Shown in pieces: positions 24,041 to 35,187 of a DNA stretch of 64,000 nt. The translations under genes were made by a program, and so were the position numbers. Position 1 is the first letter of the stretch. Each line of letters begins with the position of its first letter. Under the pieces are notes generated by a model, which searched no databases, was not told where the DNA came from, and worked only from the letters and a program-made list of their open reading frames with translations. Origin of the DNA: Turnera subulata (taxonomy: Eukaryota > Streptophyta > Magnoliopsida > Malpighiales > Passifloraceae); NCBI GenBank assembly GCA_028386065.3, contig JAKUCV010002299.1, forward strand, positions 62,001 to 126,000, read 5' to 3'.

Positions 24041-24058
24041 TACTATATATATATATAT
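24041..24058 (-). promoter_or_regulatory. TATA-rich tract upstream of the type A lectin gene
   Basis: An alternating TA run of about 18 bp lies 65-80 bp before the minus-strand ATG at 23976, a plausible TATA position. It could also be a simple microsatellite. Confidence 0.35.
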
Positions 24059-24663
24059 GGTAGCATTCATAAGGAAAACAGGTACTATCTTTTTGGCAGA
24101 ACTGGTCTTTGTTGCTACAATGGATTGGTGGAACTTGTGGCATATTAAAAACGAAAGTCATCTCAATTATTAGTGAACAACCTAATCTGTCAATTACAAA
24201 TACGAAAGTTACATACTCAACATTTTGCAATTGGTTCCTTTTTTTTTTTTGACTTGATATGTATTTATGCCTGTGTGCTGTTATTTTGAGGTCTTCATAT
24301 ATTTAATACTCTTTCAAGTTGGATTATCTTGTAAAAGTCATCATCTCACGTTAGCGACTGATCAACAAACCCATGTAATCATCTTGTCAGTGGTGCCTAT
24401 ATAATATTTTGACGAAGACTTTTAGCCAAGTGTCAGGCGTGGGTGCAACTACGTAGTACTAGAATTGTGCAAATTTTTTATATAATTGAGGGAGTAATAC
24501 ATTTGATATAAAATTTTCAAACCTGGAAACTAACCACCCTGACAAAAACATTTTATTATAAGAATTAATGGAAGACAAACTAAAAACTCAATTTAGCTAC
24601 TACTGCAAAATTAATCAATCCATTCCCTCTTAGTAGTGAGAATTAAGGGAGAGAAGAGAAATT

Positions 24664-26133
24664 ATGTTGCTACCATGTTTTTTGGCGCTCTATTCCGAAC
24701 AACAGGAGAGATACCTGCTCTACATCCAAACAGGAGACCTCCACGAACATCTCAAGTTCAGCGGAGCACAGGCTGCGAGCTCATTGTCCAAGTTCCAAGT
24801 GGAGACATCGGCAAAACCTGGACTAGTTCACATCAAATGTTGTTATAACAACAAGTACTGGTCCAGGAAAGCAGAAGACTCCTATTTCATTATCGCCGGC
24901 GCCACCAGCAAGCAGGAGGACTCGTCCAATTGGTCATGCACTCTGTTCCAGCCGATGCCTGTCGATGATCAGGGGCAAAGATTCAGGCTCTTGCACTGGC
25001 AGAGCAAACTCTTCCTATCAATATCTGCTGCAGCTCCCAGCTTTATGGATTGCTTATTCACGGATGAAACTGAAGGTTATGCAGGTGTTCCGTTAACTAA
25101 TGACAGTATATTCAAAGTCAAAAACTGGGATTCGCTTGTCATATTGCCAAAACACGTGGCCTTCAAAGGCGATAATCGACACTATCTCAGGGCTTGCATG
25201 ATTAGCAAAGAAAGTTATCTGCAGTTTTCGGGTGCTAACGCTAGTGATGAAGCTGTCGCAAATGAGATCGTCCCAATTGGTGATGGAAGCGTCCGCTTAA
25301 AGTCTATCCAATCCGACAAATTCTGGATAAGCAATCCCAAAAATGGGTTTTGGAAACCAAGTTGCTGGATCCGAGCCGATGCAGATTCTGATACAACCTC
25401 AAGCAACAGACTTAACCAGGTTTTCCAGCCAAGAAGGGTTGCTAACTGTGCCAACTATATCACACTCCTCAACTTGGGTAGTAATAGTCTTTGCAAGAGA
25501 CTAACCAGCAATGGCAAGAAAGACTGTCTTGCTGCTGCAAATCCTTCTAACGATCAGGAGCAAAATTCCAGTGCTCGCATGATGGTGGAAGAGAACGTGA
25601 CATCAAGAAAAATTTATAACGTCACTTATAAGTACCAGGATGCCAAGATCCACAGGGAGGAAACCAGTAGACAGGAGTGTCAATCAGCCCACAATGGTAA
25701 ACAAGGAACCACTGATACTATGTGCTTAAAGTTCATACGCGGCGAGAAAATAACATCCTCTTGGAAGTCTACTGTGTCCAGAAAAGAGGGACAGAGCATA
25801 AGAATCACAGCGGCGATTCCAATTCCAATTCCAGTACCATTAACCGTAGGGTTCCAGTGGGATACTCATCGGGAGTATAACAATGCATACGAGTGGGGAA
25901 AAACAGAAGAAGTATCGAAGGGGGTTGAATCCTCCTATGATGTACCGGTTCCGGAGAATAAAAAGGTGAAAGTTTATGCAACAGAAAAAGTAGTTTGGCT
26001 GGATGTTCCCTACTCCTACACTGAGGATGTCACTCTTTCTGATGGTAAAGTGCTTACTTACCAAATGGATGATGGTGTTTACTCCAGCAAATGCTCTTAC
26101 CACTACGAGTTTAAAAGCGTGATAGAAGAATAA
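24664..26133 (+). CDS. amaranthin-type lectin with aerolysin-like domain (type B, copy 1)
   Basis: This intact single-exon 489-aa frame has two amaranthin beta-trefoil domains at about 1-145 (FLALYSEQ, LVHIKCCYNNKYWSR, WSCTLF) and 150-295 (LVILPKHVAFKGDN, SVRLKSIQSDKFW). The aerolysin-like module at about 310-485 carries YEWGKTEEVSKG, WLDVPYSYTEDVTL and MDDGVYSS. The Pro-rich strand IPIPIPVP in the aerolysin part falls where pore-module beta-strands would be expected. The start matches the position where type B copy 2 begins its first domain, so no exon is obviously missing, although copy 2 has about ten more residues. It is divergent from the type A gene at 22270 and convergent with the type B gene at 26931, which is its closest relative in the window (LTSNGKKDCLAA versus LTSHGKKDCLAA). 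Confidence 0.87.
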   Translation: MLLPCFLALYSEQQERYLLYIQTGDLHEHLKFSGAQAASSLSKFQVETSAKPGLVHIKCCYNNKYWSRKAEDSYFIIAGATSKQEDSSNWSCTLFQPMPVDDQGQRFRLLHWQSKLFLSISAAAPSFMDCLFTDETEGYAGVPLTNDSIFKVKNWDSLVILPKHVAFKGDNRHYLRACMISKESYLQFSGANASDEAVANEIVPIGDGSVRLKSIQSDKFWISNPKNGFWKPSCWIRADADSDTTSSNRLNQVFQPRRVANCANYITLLNLGSNSLCKRLTSNGKKDCLAAANPSNDQEQNSSARMMVEENVTSRKIYNVTYKYQDAKIHREETSRQECQSAHNGKQGTTDTMCLKFIRGEKITSSWKSTVSRKEGQSIRITAAIPIPIPVPLTVGFQWDTHREYNNAYEWGKTEEVSKGVESSYDVPVPENKKVKVYATEKVVWLDVPYSYTEDVTLSDGKVLTYQMDDGVYSSKCSYHYEFKSVIEE

Positions 26134-26930
26134 CATGTTTATATTCGTTCGTTAATGCTAGCTTGGAGGCAGAATCAACAAGAAAGAATAACATGTTTAT
26201 ATTGTTTGTTCCGGCTGGAAAGTTTTTATATGCGTGGTGTACTGCATCTGCAGCTAATGACTTTGGTGTGCCTTCCATCCCTCAATGTTGTTTTGATTTG
26301 ATTTGTAAGCGGTTCTGTTAATGCGTTTTTTTATCCACTTCAAAAATTTTGCTTCAATGAAATCCGGGCATTGGAAGAAGATATACAAAGACCTATAGTA
26401 TGCGAAGCAATGCAAAAGTGGCCATGGACTTTTAGCAGAAAACCTTGTACAATATGCAATCCTCTGTGCAGTCGCAGGACATAATTTATCCGCACAATGA
26501 AAATTTGATTATATTTTAAAACTTTTATAAACTAGAAACTCGCTAATTAGATGATATGTCAAGGTTTTTTTTGACTTCTTCAAACTCTATTTTTTAATTC
26601 TTGAATTGGTTAATAGTAGTACTACTATCTTCCACGCATGAAAATTTTCTGCTATGTGATACAATAACAGTCAAGAATCCTAAGATTACAAGTTGGATAA
26701 TTTTGTTAAGAATGGTATCTTTACATATTAAATATACTTGTGCATATTTGTACTCATTTCTAAATTAATTAGAAGAATAAACAAGAGCAAATTATAATTG
26801 TAGCAATTATAGCGTGTGTTGCAACCTGCTCATAAGAGCGATCAAATTATTTACTGATGTGATGTATGAACTGCCTGCAAGGACCACATACATAATATAG
26901 TTTTAATTTATCTTCACTTCAAATTTTTTC
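26134..26930. other. convergent intergenic region between the two type B lectin genes
   Basis: This A/T-rich stretch is the centre of the mirror-image lectin array. It holds two 3' UTRs and no supported gene. A short direct repeat (GAATAACATGTTTATATT, near 26129-26145 and 26186-26203) lies just after the stop codon of the upstream gene. Confidence 0.45.
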
Positions 26931-28448
26931 CTATGAATTCTGTCTGTCATCTGTTACCACGTCGCTTTCAAACTTGTAATTGTAGCAATACTTGCAGGAG
27001 TAAATCCCATCATCCATGTCTTTCTTGGAAATAACAGTGCCATCATGAAGTGTGTCAAGCTGATCGTAGGTGTAGGGAATATCATAGGAGACTTCTTCTT
27101 CTGTGGCATAAATTTCCACCGTCTTGTTTGCTGGTATAGTTGCGGTGTATGATGCTTCATGTCCCTCTGACAATTCCTTAGCTTCTTCCCACGCATATTG
27201 TTTATCAGTCTCCCCTGCAATTGCAAATTCTGCAAATGCTGGTACTGGAAGTGGGATCCCTGCTTTAATTTTTACAGTAGCGGCCACCTTCTTTGTAATA
27301 CTAGATTTCCAAGTAGAGGTCCTTTTCCTTCCGCTTGTGTACTTGAATGTCATGGTATCTTCTGCTTCTTTGTTTCGATTCTTGCCGGTTTGGATGAACA
27401 CCCGGTTGATTTTCTTACTGAATATCCTGACATCAGAGTAGTGATACCTTACATTGGTGATTACTCTTTCCTTCACACACTCTTCCACTTTCATATGGTC
27501 TTCTTTAGCAGTTGGGGAAAGTGCAGCTAGGCAGTCTTTCTTGCCATGGCTGGTTAGTCTCCTGCAAGGAGTACCCGTCCCCAAGAGATGGAGAGTGATG
27601 GTATTGTCACTGTCTGCAACTCTTCTTGGCAGAAACAACTGGGCAGCAGATTCATTGCCTGCATCAGCCTGTATCCAATTCCGGGAACTAGCTTTGAACA
27701 AGGAAAGAGATCTTCTTGTGGTAGGTACAGTTTTCCAGAACAGGTTGAAGCGGATGGACTTTATGCGGATGCTTCCATGATCATCACCTGTAGGGAAGAT
27801 CTCATTCCCTACTGCAATATCTGTATCATTTTCTGTAGAGAACTGCAGATTATGATTCCTTCTGTTTATCTCGAAAGCCTTGAGATACATGCCATTATCA
27901 CCCTTGAACGCCACATATGTGGGTAATATGACCAGGGAATCCCAGTCAATGACTAGGAATGTACCTCCATCACTACCCCTGTTTGCAAATAAACAATCAA
28001 TGTGGGGTGATGGACCTCCAGATAATGACAGGTAGAATCCGCTCTGGACATGCTTGAATCTGACCCTCTTCGAGTCGAGAAAGATGGGCAGGAAAAGGGT
28101 ACATGACCATAAGGATTGGTCTTCCTGTGCTTCATTAGCGCTGGCAACAATCCAATGAGAACTTTCTGATCCCCTACTCCAGTACTTGTTGTTGTAACAA
28201 CATTTGATGTGAACCAATTGTTGTGATCCTCGTTTGTCCATGGATGATGAGGGCTCCACTTCAAACTTGGACCATGGCTTCACAATCTCCTTCTCGCTGA
28301 ACTGGAGATGCTGGTGCAGGTCTTCACCTTCAGCTTTGCGCATATACCGCAAGTATCTGTTGTTTCTGTGGTCATCATATGTGGTGGATTGGAGAGCTAG
28401 AAACTTTGGCAGCTTCCAGTACTTGCTTTCCTCTCCTCTAGAAGACAT
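26931..28448 (-). CDS. amaranthin-type lectin with aerolysin-like domain (type B, copy 2)
   Basis: This intact single-exon 505-aa frame begins MSSRGEESKYWKLPKFLALQ. The first amaranthin domain is at about 12-165 (RYLRYM, LVHIKCCYNNKYWSRGSE) and the second at about 168-315 (LVILPTYVAFKGDNGMYL, RIKSIRFNLFWK). The aerolysin-like module is at about 325-495, with GRKRTSTWKSSITKK, YAWEEAKELSEG, VSYDIPYTYDQLDTL and DDGIYSCKYCYNY. No signal peptide is visible, consistent with the cytosolic or nuclear location reported for many amaranthin-domain proteins. It is head-to-head with the type A gene at 29944, sharing a 1.5-kb divergent promoter region. Confidence 0.88.
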   Translation of the reverse strand: MSSRGEESKYWKLPKFLALQSTTYDDHRNNRYLRYMRKAEGEDLHQHLQFSEKEIVKPWSKFEVEPSSSMDKRGSQQLVHIKCCYNNKYWSRGSESSHWIVASANEAQEDQSLWSCTLFLPIFLDSKRVRFKHVQSGFYLSLSGGPSPHIDCLFANRGSDGGTFLVIDWDSLVILPTYVAFKGDNGMYLKAFEINRRNHNLQFSTENDTDIAVGNEIFPTGDDHGSIRIKSIRFNLFWKTVPTTRRSLSLFKASSRNWIQADAGNESAAQLFLPRRVADSDNTITLHLLGTGTPCRRLTSHGKKDCLAALSPTAKEDHMKVEECVKERVITNVRYHYSDVRIFSKKINRVFIQTGKNRNKEAEDTMTFKYTSGRKRTSTWKSSITKKVAATVKIKAGIPLPVPAFAEFAIAGETDKQYAWEEAKELSEGHEASYTATIPANKTVEIYATEEEVSYDIPYTYDQLDTLHDGTVISKKDMDDGIYSCKYCYNYKFESDVVTDDRQNS

Positions 28449-29943
28449 TATGCTATGGTGGATGCACTTCTATAATCATCAATATATATTGATGAACTCC
28501 CGTTTTATCATACTTCATGGACCAAAATTTATAAGGAAAAAACATCCAACCATTGACTGGTGATGATGAACGGATTAGTTAATTGTTGGTTCTGTGGGTT
28601 TTTCTATCTCTCGATTCGATCCCTCCGTTTTTTTAAAAAAATTTTATTTGTTTTAAAAAATGAATATCATAGTTATGATCGTGGCATCTATTTGAAAGAG
28701 ATTCCTTCTTGGGTTTTAAAATTAAGGAAAGAAAGTTCAAGCAGCAACCTAGCAATCAGATAAGCTTGTAAGAAAATGTCATTCATCCATCCATACAAAA
28801 TAGCCAGCTGACTATTTCAATCATTAAAAACTTGCAAAAATAAGGCTGATGTGAAAGTAAGTAATAAAAGAAAAACCATTTCATTTTCCTCAATTAAGTA
28901 AAGAAGAAGAAAGACTATAGTTCATGAAATAATGACGGTGATGTAGGAAATGATCAGAAAAGAATCTTGAGAAGTGCATGCCAACTATAAGCAAGACGCT
29001 TGATGTGCATGCATATCTTTTTTTTTTTTTTTCCAGTGTGAACACTGAACAATATTGAATTAGTTTGTGAGGTAAAGCAAAGGATTAGTTATTCTACAGG
29101 ACTATTGAATTATTAATGCTTTGGTAATCGGTAGTGATCTAGAGGTGACGAGAGTTTACTCAGGCTAAATATAATATACTAGGTTATATATGCTCGTAGG
29201 AAAAAAATTATAGCGACAGATTTGGTACAAACGCATAATTAAATAATACAAAAAACCAGCTCAGACAACATAATAAAAAGCTGCATCATCTTGATTATGC
29301 ATGGCGAATTAGTCATCAGTCATCTCGAATAAATATAAAAGTCCCAATAGAAAAAGTCGGTGCGTTGATAGCAACATATATAGTAACTAAACCTGACGTC
29401 AAAAAATTATAAATAAAGACCGCATATAGACGAATATTAGTGATTTATAGGCCAGAAAAAACCTGGCCAAGCAAAACCTGTCAAGACGATATTATATTGA
29501 TGTACAAAATAGATCATGACAATGAATTAGGTAACCTAGATAGCGAGACAATAATACAAAAATTAAATGACGTCTAAAATGTTGACGAAGTCCAGAGATT
29601 ATACAATCTTTCCAAGCAATATGTGTCAAACCCTCCTGTTGTTGCTCAATTAAGTTACCAACTACATTTTTTTCTCCAAAAAAAAAAATTACCAAAACTA
29701 CAATCTTTAGCCAAATTAATGTCATTAAATTAGCGGTGTACACAAACCACGTAATCAGAAACAAAACAAGGAGAGCTCTTAACACAGACGGACTTTCAAA
29801 TGAACAATATATGTCTTTTTTTTCTTATAAATAACAAGAATAATTGTCAAATTATACAGTAGAGTTGAGAGAGGTTCATTGAAAGTAAGACTCAAAGGTG
29901 GAGCTATAGGGGGAGATACAGATAAAAGAAAGAAAGAGAAAGA
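28449..29943. other. divergent promoter region between lectin genes
   Basis: This 1.5 kb of A/T-rich DNA separates two divergent lectin genes. Apart from the TATA box at 29826 I see only T-runs (29018-29032, 28630-28640) and no gene. It is about twice as long as the equivalent divergent gap at 23977-24663. Confidence 0.45.
29826..29833 (+). promoter_or_regulatory. TATA box of the type A lectin gene at 29944
   Basis: TATAAATA lies 118 bp before the ATG. It is a canonical plant TATA sequence and implies a 5' leader of about 80-90 nt. Confidence 0.55.
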
Positions 29944-31365
29944 ATGCTAATCCCAAAATTTTTCTCTATCAAATCTATCAAATCAATCCGCAACAACACC
30001 AACATATACCTTCGTGTTATTCCTGATCAAGAGCAGGCCAATGGGTTGCTCCAGTTCTCTGCAGGGGAGCTTGTGAGTCCATACACAAAGTTTGCAGCAG
30101 AGACGTCAAGGCATCATCAGGAACTAGTGCACATAAGGTGCTGCTACAACAACAAATATTTAGCTAGGCAGTCCAGTACCACCAACTGGATAGTCGCTTC
30201 AGCCCCTGAACCAGAGGAAGATTTGTCAAAAACATCATGTACGTTGTTCCAGTTGGATGGAGATGGTGATGCTAATACACTCCGATTCTTGCACGCTCAG
30301 CTGAGACGGTATGCACGCTTATCGCGCTCCCATGATCCTCCTTTCGGCTTCCAAGCAACTGGAGAAGCACCTGACGAGGGTCGGTGGGATGTCTATAACA
30401 TCATTGACTGGGATTCCATTTATGTGATGCCAAAACAAGTAGCGTTCAAGGGAGATGATGGGAAGTATCTCAGTTGTGGTTCAATCAAGGGTAGCCTGAA
30501 GTTTAAATCCACTGATGTACATGACACTAGTGTGTGGAATGAAATATTCATTACTCCTGACGGTACCATCCGTGTAAAATCCAATCACGCAGGAAAATTT
30601 TGGCAGCGCAGAAAGAATAACTGGATTTTAGCTGATGCAGAGGAGACGAGCAGTGTGGATTATAATTCAGACACTCTATTTCGCCCTGTCAAAGTTATCG
30701 GTGACAACAGAATAGCTCTCTGCAATCTAGGCAATAAAAAGTACTGCCAGAAATTGGAGGAAGGCACAAGTTGCTGTCTAAGTGCTACAGCTTCAACCAC
30801 AGCCAGTGAGGCCAGGATGGAGTTCAAGGAGCTTGTTGTTTCGAGACACATTTCCAGGGTTCATTTTCGCCTCAAGGAAGCTAAAATCTACGGCAAGACT
30901 CCCATTATTCTAACCGAAGAAGAATACGAAAACACCACCTCGAAATCAGCCACTAAACATATTAACATCCCACTTGAACATACACTGCGAGGTTCCTGGG
31001 GCTCGATTGCGTCATACAAATCATCGAATGTCAAAACCAGCATCCGAAGTGGGATCCCAGTCATGGGCGAGGCAGGGTTGACGTTAGATATCTCAGGAGA
31101 GTATAGTGGAGAGTACAAGTGGGGAGAGGCCAGGGATCATTCCACAAACGTTAAGGAGGCTGTCTACAATGTTTCGGTGCCACCGAGGAGTCGGGTGTTT
31201 GCCAAAGTGTACGCAATGGAAGCTTCGTATGATGTTCCTTTCACTTACACACAAGGGGATACTCTTGTCAGTGGTGCAAAGAGAGTTGATCACATGGAGG
31301 ATGGGATTTACTCTGGCTTCCATCGCTATGACATCAAATTTGAATCAATTGCCAGTTCTTTGTGA
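29944..31365 (+). CDS. amaranthin-type lectin with aerolysin-like domain (type A, copy 2)
   Basis: This intact single-exon 473-aa frame has amaranthin domains at about 3-145 (PKFFSIKS, LVHIRCCYNNKYLAR) and 150-285 (YVMPKQVAFKGDDGKYL, IRVKSNHAGKFWQRR). The aerolysin-like module at about 300-468 carries SGEYKWGEA, RSRVFAKVYAMEASYDVPF and MEDGIYSGFHRYD. It shares RCCYNNKY, the FW-RR motif, GEYKWG and EASYD-PF-Y-Q with the gene at 22270, and lacks that gene's N-terminal extension. The tract ASTTASEARMEF links the second lectin domain to the pore module. The start is the first ATG after the TATA box. It is probably a functional defence- or stress-related lectin. Glycan specificity cannot be inferred. 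Confidence 0.88.
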   Translation: MLIPKFFSIKSIKSIRNNTNIYLRVIPDQEQANGLLQFSAGELVSPYTKFAAETSRHHQELVHIRCCYNNKYLARQSSTTNWIVASAPEPEEDLSKTSCTLFQLDGDGDANTLRFLHAQLRRYARLSRSHDPPFGFQATGEAPDEGRWDVYNIIDWDSIYVMPKQVAFKGDDGKYLSCGSIKGSLKFKSTDVHDTSVWNEIFITPDGTIRVKSNHAGKFWQRRKNNWILADAEETSSVDYNSDTLFRPVKVIGDNRIALCNLGNKKYCQKLEEGTSCCLSATASTTASEARMEFKELVVSRHISRVHFRLKEAKIYGKTPIILTEEEYENTTSKSATKHINIPLEHTLRGSWGSIASYKSSNVKTSIRSGIPVMGEAGLTLDISGEYSGEYKWGEARDHSTNVKEAVYNVSVPPRSRVFAKVYAMEASYDVPFTYTQGDTLVSGAKRVDHMEDGIYSGFHRYDIKFESIASSL

Positions 31366-32876
31366 AATCATCACAGGGTAGAGTTTCATGGAAGCAGTAC
31401 CTTTACTAATTACATACTACAACATGGATCGGACAAAATGGCTTGTTAAGGGTATATATATGGTATCGCGTACGCCGTCCTAGAATTCATGTTGTACGCC
31501 ACTGTTGTATAAAATATGACTATATATACATTGTACTACAAATTTTCGAGCTTTCTTAAACACGAGTTAGGTTGGTTTGTAAATATGGTACGAACCCATT
31601 AAAGACGAAACTCCAACCATTGAATACACAAAAACTTTCCTATTGATTTATACCTCAATTCATAGGCCGGAAATTATTTGCATGGGTAAGATAAAATTTT
31701 GTACACCATAGAATTTATTTTCAAATTGAGGCCGGAAAGGAGTTAGAGCCATTTGCACCTCCTCGCCAATTAAGACTAGGAGTGCATTGTCAGCAGCTCA
31801 GCAGAAGGGAGGAGGCAACTGGTGCATGCATAAAGCTGACAGAATGGTCAAGCCATCAAAATATAACTAACACTATACTACTAACCACCACTCAAGTTTC
31901 GTTGAAACACTACTCTTGAAAATATACATAATGGTTCCTAGGGGCCGGAGGGTCTAGGAGCCCATTGCCCCCTGGATCCGCCCCTGGATCTTCATTAAGG
32001 GATTTTGATTGTACTACTTACCAAATAGCTTAAAGAACAACTTAATCATTGTTAGCTCCAGACTAACTTGTTAAGGATGAAATTCTTTATAGAAAAAGAA
32101 AACATTAATATTTAATGAGTCAAGTTAACTCAACTCGTTTAGCTGCCAAAAAATAATTATTGATGAGAACCCATTATGTATGAAGGGAAAACCACATCAA
32201 CCTACTAAAAGAAATTTAATTAAGTTAGAAGAATTTTTCCATCATTATAAAATCGTAGAAAAAAATTTCTAAGTACCAAAATTTAAATAATTAATAATAC
32301 ATGGCTCAATCTACATATTATTCAAAACAATCAGAAAATTTAATGATGACCACATGTGTTCATTACACTTAATTGGTAGAATTTTCATACATAATATATA
32401 CTTTACAATTGGAAATGACATTCTATTTATATTTTAATCTTAAATTTCATATCAATGCCATATATAAAGAAAAATATAAATTCAATTAAATTTATTATTA
32501 GTTTTTTTTTGCTTTCTATAAATTTCGCGTGAACCAACATATATATTAAGCCTATTTGATTCAACCAAAAATCCCAACAATTAATGTAGCAGCTGACCAA
32601 ACAATCTAACCAGACCAGGAGATCTAGCAGTCCCCTCGATGAATATATTTTGCTTAGGTTTCAAAGAGAATGCGTTTCCCAACAAATGGACTAGCGTAAG
32701 TCAAGGTGAAGGTCCATAAGAATAGTACATGATAGAAGTAGACCACAAGAAAGCGTTTTCCAAAATGTTTACTTGGGCTAACTTGCTGTCATGCATGTGC
32801 TTATTTTGGTTTTTGTCGATGCATTTCTCTTCAGTGACAAATTAATGGGACTAGTGTCCAACAACAAGGACCAGGT
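31366..32876. other. intergenic with a DNA-transposon terminus
   Basis: The sequence is mostly A/T-rich. A GC-rich patch at about 31937-31986 ends in CCCTGGATCCGCCCCTG. Its reverse complement starts CAGGGGCGGATCCAGGG, a sequence type common at termini of plant hAT-like elements. No partner terminus was recognised, so it is probably a remnant. No gene is seen. Confidence 0.4.
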
Positions 32877-32891
32877 AGAGTAGTATTGTTG

Positions 32892-34348
32892 CCTACCTAT
32901 CCGTTCTTCTTGCTCGGCTTTGTGGAGGGAATCGCAAAGTCTTGGCGGGTTGTCTATCATGGTTTGCAATGGAGTGTGGGGGATGGATCTCAGACTCGGT
33001 TTTGGACAGACTTATGGATTGAGGAAGTTGGGCGTTTGATTGAGCATGCTCTACTGCCTATACCTGTTGAAATGCAGTCCGATCTTGTTGCGGATTATGT
33101 TGCTTCTTTTGGTGGTTGGGATTGGGGTCGGTTCCAACATCTACTCCCTCACTCAATTTGCAGTTTGGTTGCTAATTCCATGGTTCATTCTCCTGCTGCT
33201 GGTGGGGACACTGTGTTTTGGCGGCATTCTCCGTCTGGTGAGTTTGTTTCTAAGCTAGCCTTTGACTCTTTAAGCAACTTTCCACTACATTCAGCTTCCT
33301 CTTTCTGGTCTTTAATTTGGAAGTGCCCTGGTCCTGAGCAGGTTCGGATATTCCTTTGGCTTTTGTCGAAAGATGCCCTCTTGACAAATGTTAATCGGGC
33401 TCGACGGGGATTGAGTGTGACTGCCCTCTGTCCCATTTGTGGATGTATGGATGAATCGGCCTTGCATATGGTTAGGGACTGTTATAGAATACATCATATA
33501 TGGGATTCTTTTGGGTGGATTTTACCGCCAGGTTTCTTTTCCTCCATTTCTATTGTGGATTGGCTGTCTAACAATCTTTCCTGTTTGACGTTAGCTACGG
33601 GGAAAATGTCATGGGCTGGTATTTTTGGTATTGCATGTTGGTTGATCTGGCGATGGAGAAATGCTGTTGTTTTCCAAGAAGATGATGGAGCCCCCTTCAA
33701 TCCAAGACAATACATTCTTAACTATGCGTTGGAAGTATCTAATGCTATGAGTAAGGTTCAGCCTGTTGTTGGTTCCCCATCTCCTTGCCATATTATTCCG
33801 ATTAAATGGCTTCCGTCTGCTTTTGGTTGGGTGAGATTGAACACAGATGGAGCATTTGATGCTGGTTCAAAGGTAGCCATGACAGGGGGACTGTTGCGTG
33901 ATTCAACAGGTGCATGCCTTGCCAGATTTTGTTCCAAAATGGGTGGATGTTCCCCTCTTCATGCTGAGTTATGGGGATTGTTTCTTGGTTTACAGAAGGC
34001 ATGGTCGATGGGGTTCAGGTTTGTTAAGGTTGAAGTGGATGCTATTCAGGTTTTATCCTATATTCAGAATATGGACATGGTTTTCCGACGCCACCAAGGA
34101 TTGCTGTGTGCTATTCGGTCATTACTAGGGCGAGCTTGGCAGGTTAAGTGAAATCATGTGTACAGAGAAGCCAATCGTTGTGCAAATTGGCTTGCTCACT
34201 TTGCATTTTCGATTCCGTTTGGTGTTTTTCACTTTGTCCAGCCCCCTGAGGGATGTTTACCTTTGATCCATGTGGATGTACAAGGGACTACCGTTCCTAG
34301 ATTAGTTCCTATAGTGCAATAAAATGGTTGACCCCTTTCAAATCAAAA
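32892..34348 (+). mobile_element. 5'-truncated LINE (zf-RVT and RNase H portion)
   Basis: A 1.46-kb insertion is bounded by a 15-bp target duplication AGAGTAGTATTGTTG at 32877-32891 and 34349-34363, and ends in a short A-rich tail. The retained frame (to 34151) encodes the reverse-transcriptase zinc-binding domain (FLWLLSKDALLTN, CPICG-MDESALHMV-DC) and an RNase H domain (VRLNTDGAFDAGS, AELWGL, VEVDA). The reverse-transcriptase core and endonuclease are absent, as expected for incomplete target-primed reverse transcription. An in-frame TGA at 34149-34151 interrupts the end of RNase H, and the frame then continues to 34322. The insertion is not autonomous. Confidence 0.88.
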
Positions 34349-34363
34349 AGAGTAGTATTGTTG

Positions 34364-34560
34364 GTTTTTGTCATTACACTGGTTCTTGTTCTATTTTCCA
34401 CTCCGAGCTTTGGGCCCTATTCACAGGTTTTACGAGAGCTTAATTAATTAAGGTCTTTGGTTGTCATGCTGTGATTGTAGAAATGGATGCTTTGACTGTA
34501 TTAATTGCAGGATCTTTGTTCACCTGTTATTCGTTATGTCTCCCTCAGCTCCATGCTAAT
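34364..34560 (+). pseudogene. older LINE RNase H fragment, target of the 32892 insertion
   Basis: Directly after the target duplication the sequence reads as a degenerate RNase H segment (FHSELWALFTGF, then VEMDALTVL in the same frame after a stop). The truncated LINE at 32892 therefore landed inside an earlier LINE remnant. The upstream half before 32877 is too decayed to read. Confidence 0.5.
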
Positions 34561-34901
34561 TCCCAAGTGAGTGTAAAATTACAAAGGTCCTTGCCTTTTG
34601 TACTTTGTCGCCATGGGGCCTCCAAGTCATATACAAAACTTTTGCAGTAGTCTGCAAGTTTGGCACAATTTTACAAAGCTATCTCATTTCTTAGATGGTC
34701 TTTTTTTTTTCTTTTCAAATTCATTAGCCAAAACCGCCCTAGCTTGCAATGTTGCCATTTCTTCTTGAAGATTGCCATGTCAAGCTTTGTAATCACACTG
34801 ATTATTCAGATAAAAACTTGCTGCCATGATGTTGCCTTTACTTTTAATATTGCCCAAGGTTCCTTAGATTCTTTTTTGCATTTTGTTTCCTTATTGGTGT
34901 C

Positions 34902-35142
34902 TGTTAGGATATTGACAAAGAGGTGATAAGGTTATCGTTGTATAGGATCGGTTTTATCATCATTGTATAGGATTGGTGTTATCGTTATCATGTACCTGAT
35001 AAGGGAGTAGGATTGTTAACAGCTGTAACTCTGCCCTTATCACCTCACTGTACTTATCATGTAAATGCCTATAAATACAAGACTAAGAGCCAGTCTCAAG
35101 AACTGAGCAATTCCATCACTCATTGTGTTTAGGGTTTCTATA
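34902..35142 (+). repeat. 5' LTR of the 4.7-kb copia element
   Basis: This is a 241-bp direct repeat partner of 39395-39635. It contains TATAAATA at about 35071-35078, a likely promoter, and ends at CTATA just before the primer-binding site. Confidence 0.92.
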
Positions 35143-35187
35143 TGGTAGCGCAGCCAACTGCTTAACCGCATAACCAAAAACAAAACA

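Noticed and set aside
25215..25454. Minus-strand frame inside the type B lectin gene
   Set aside because: Shadow of an intact gene with two lectin domains in the sense frame.
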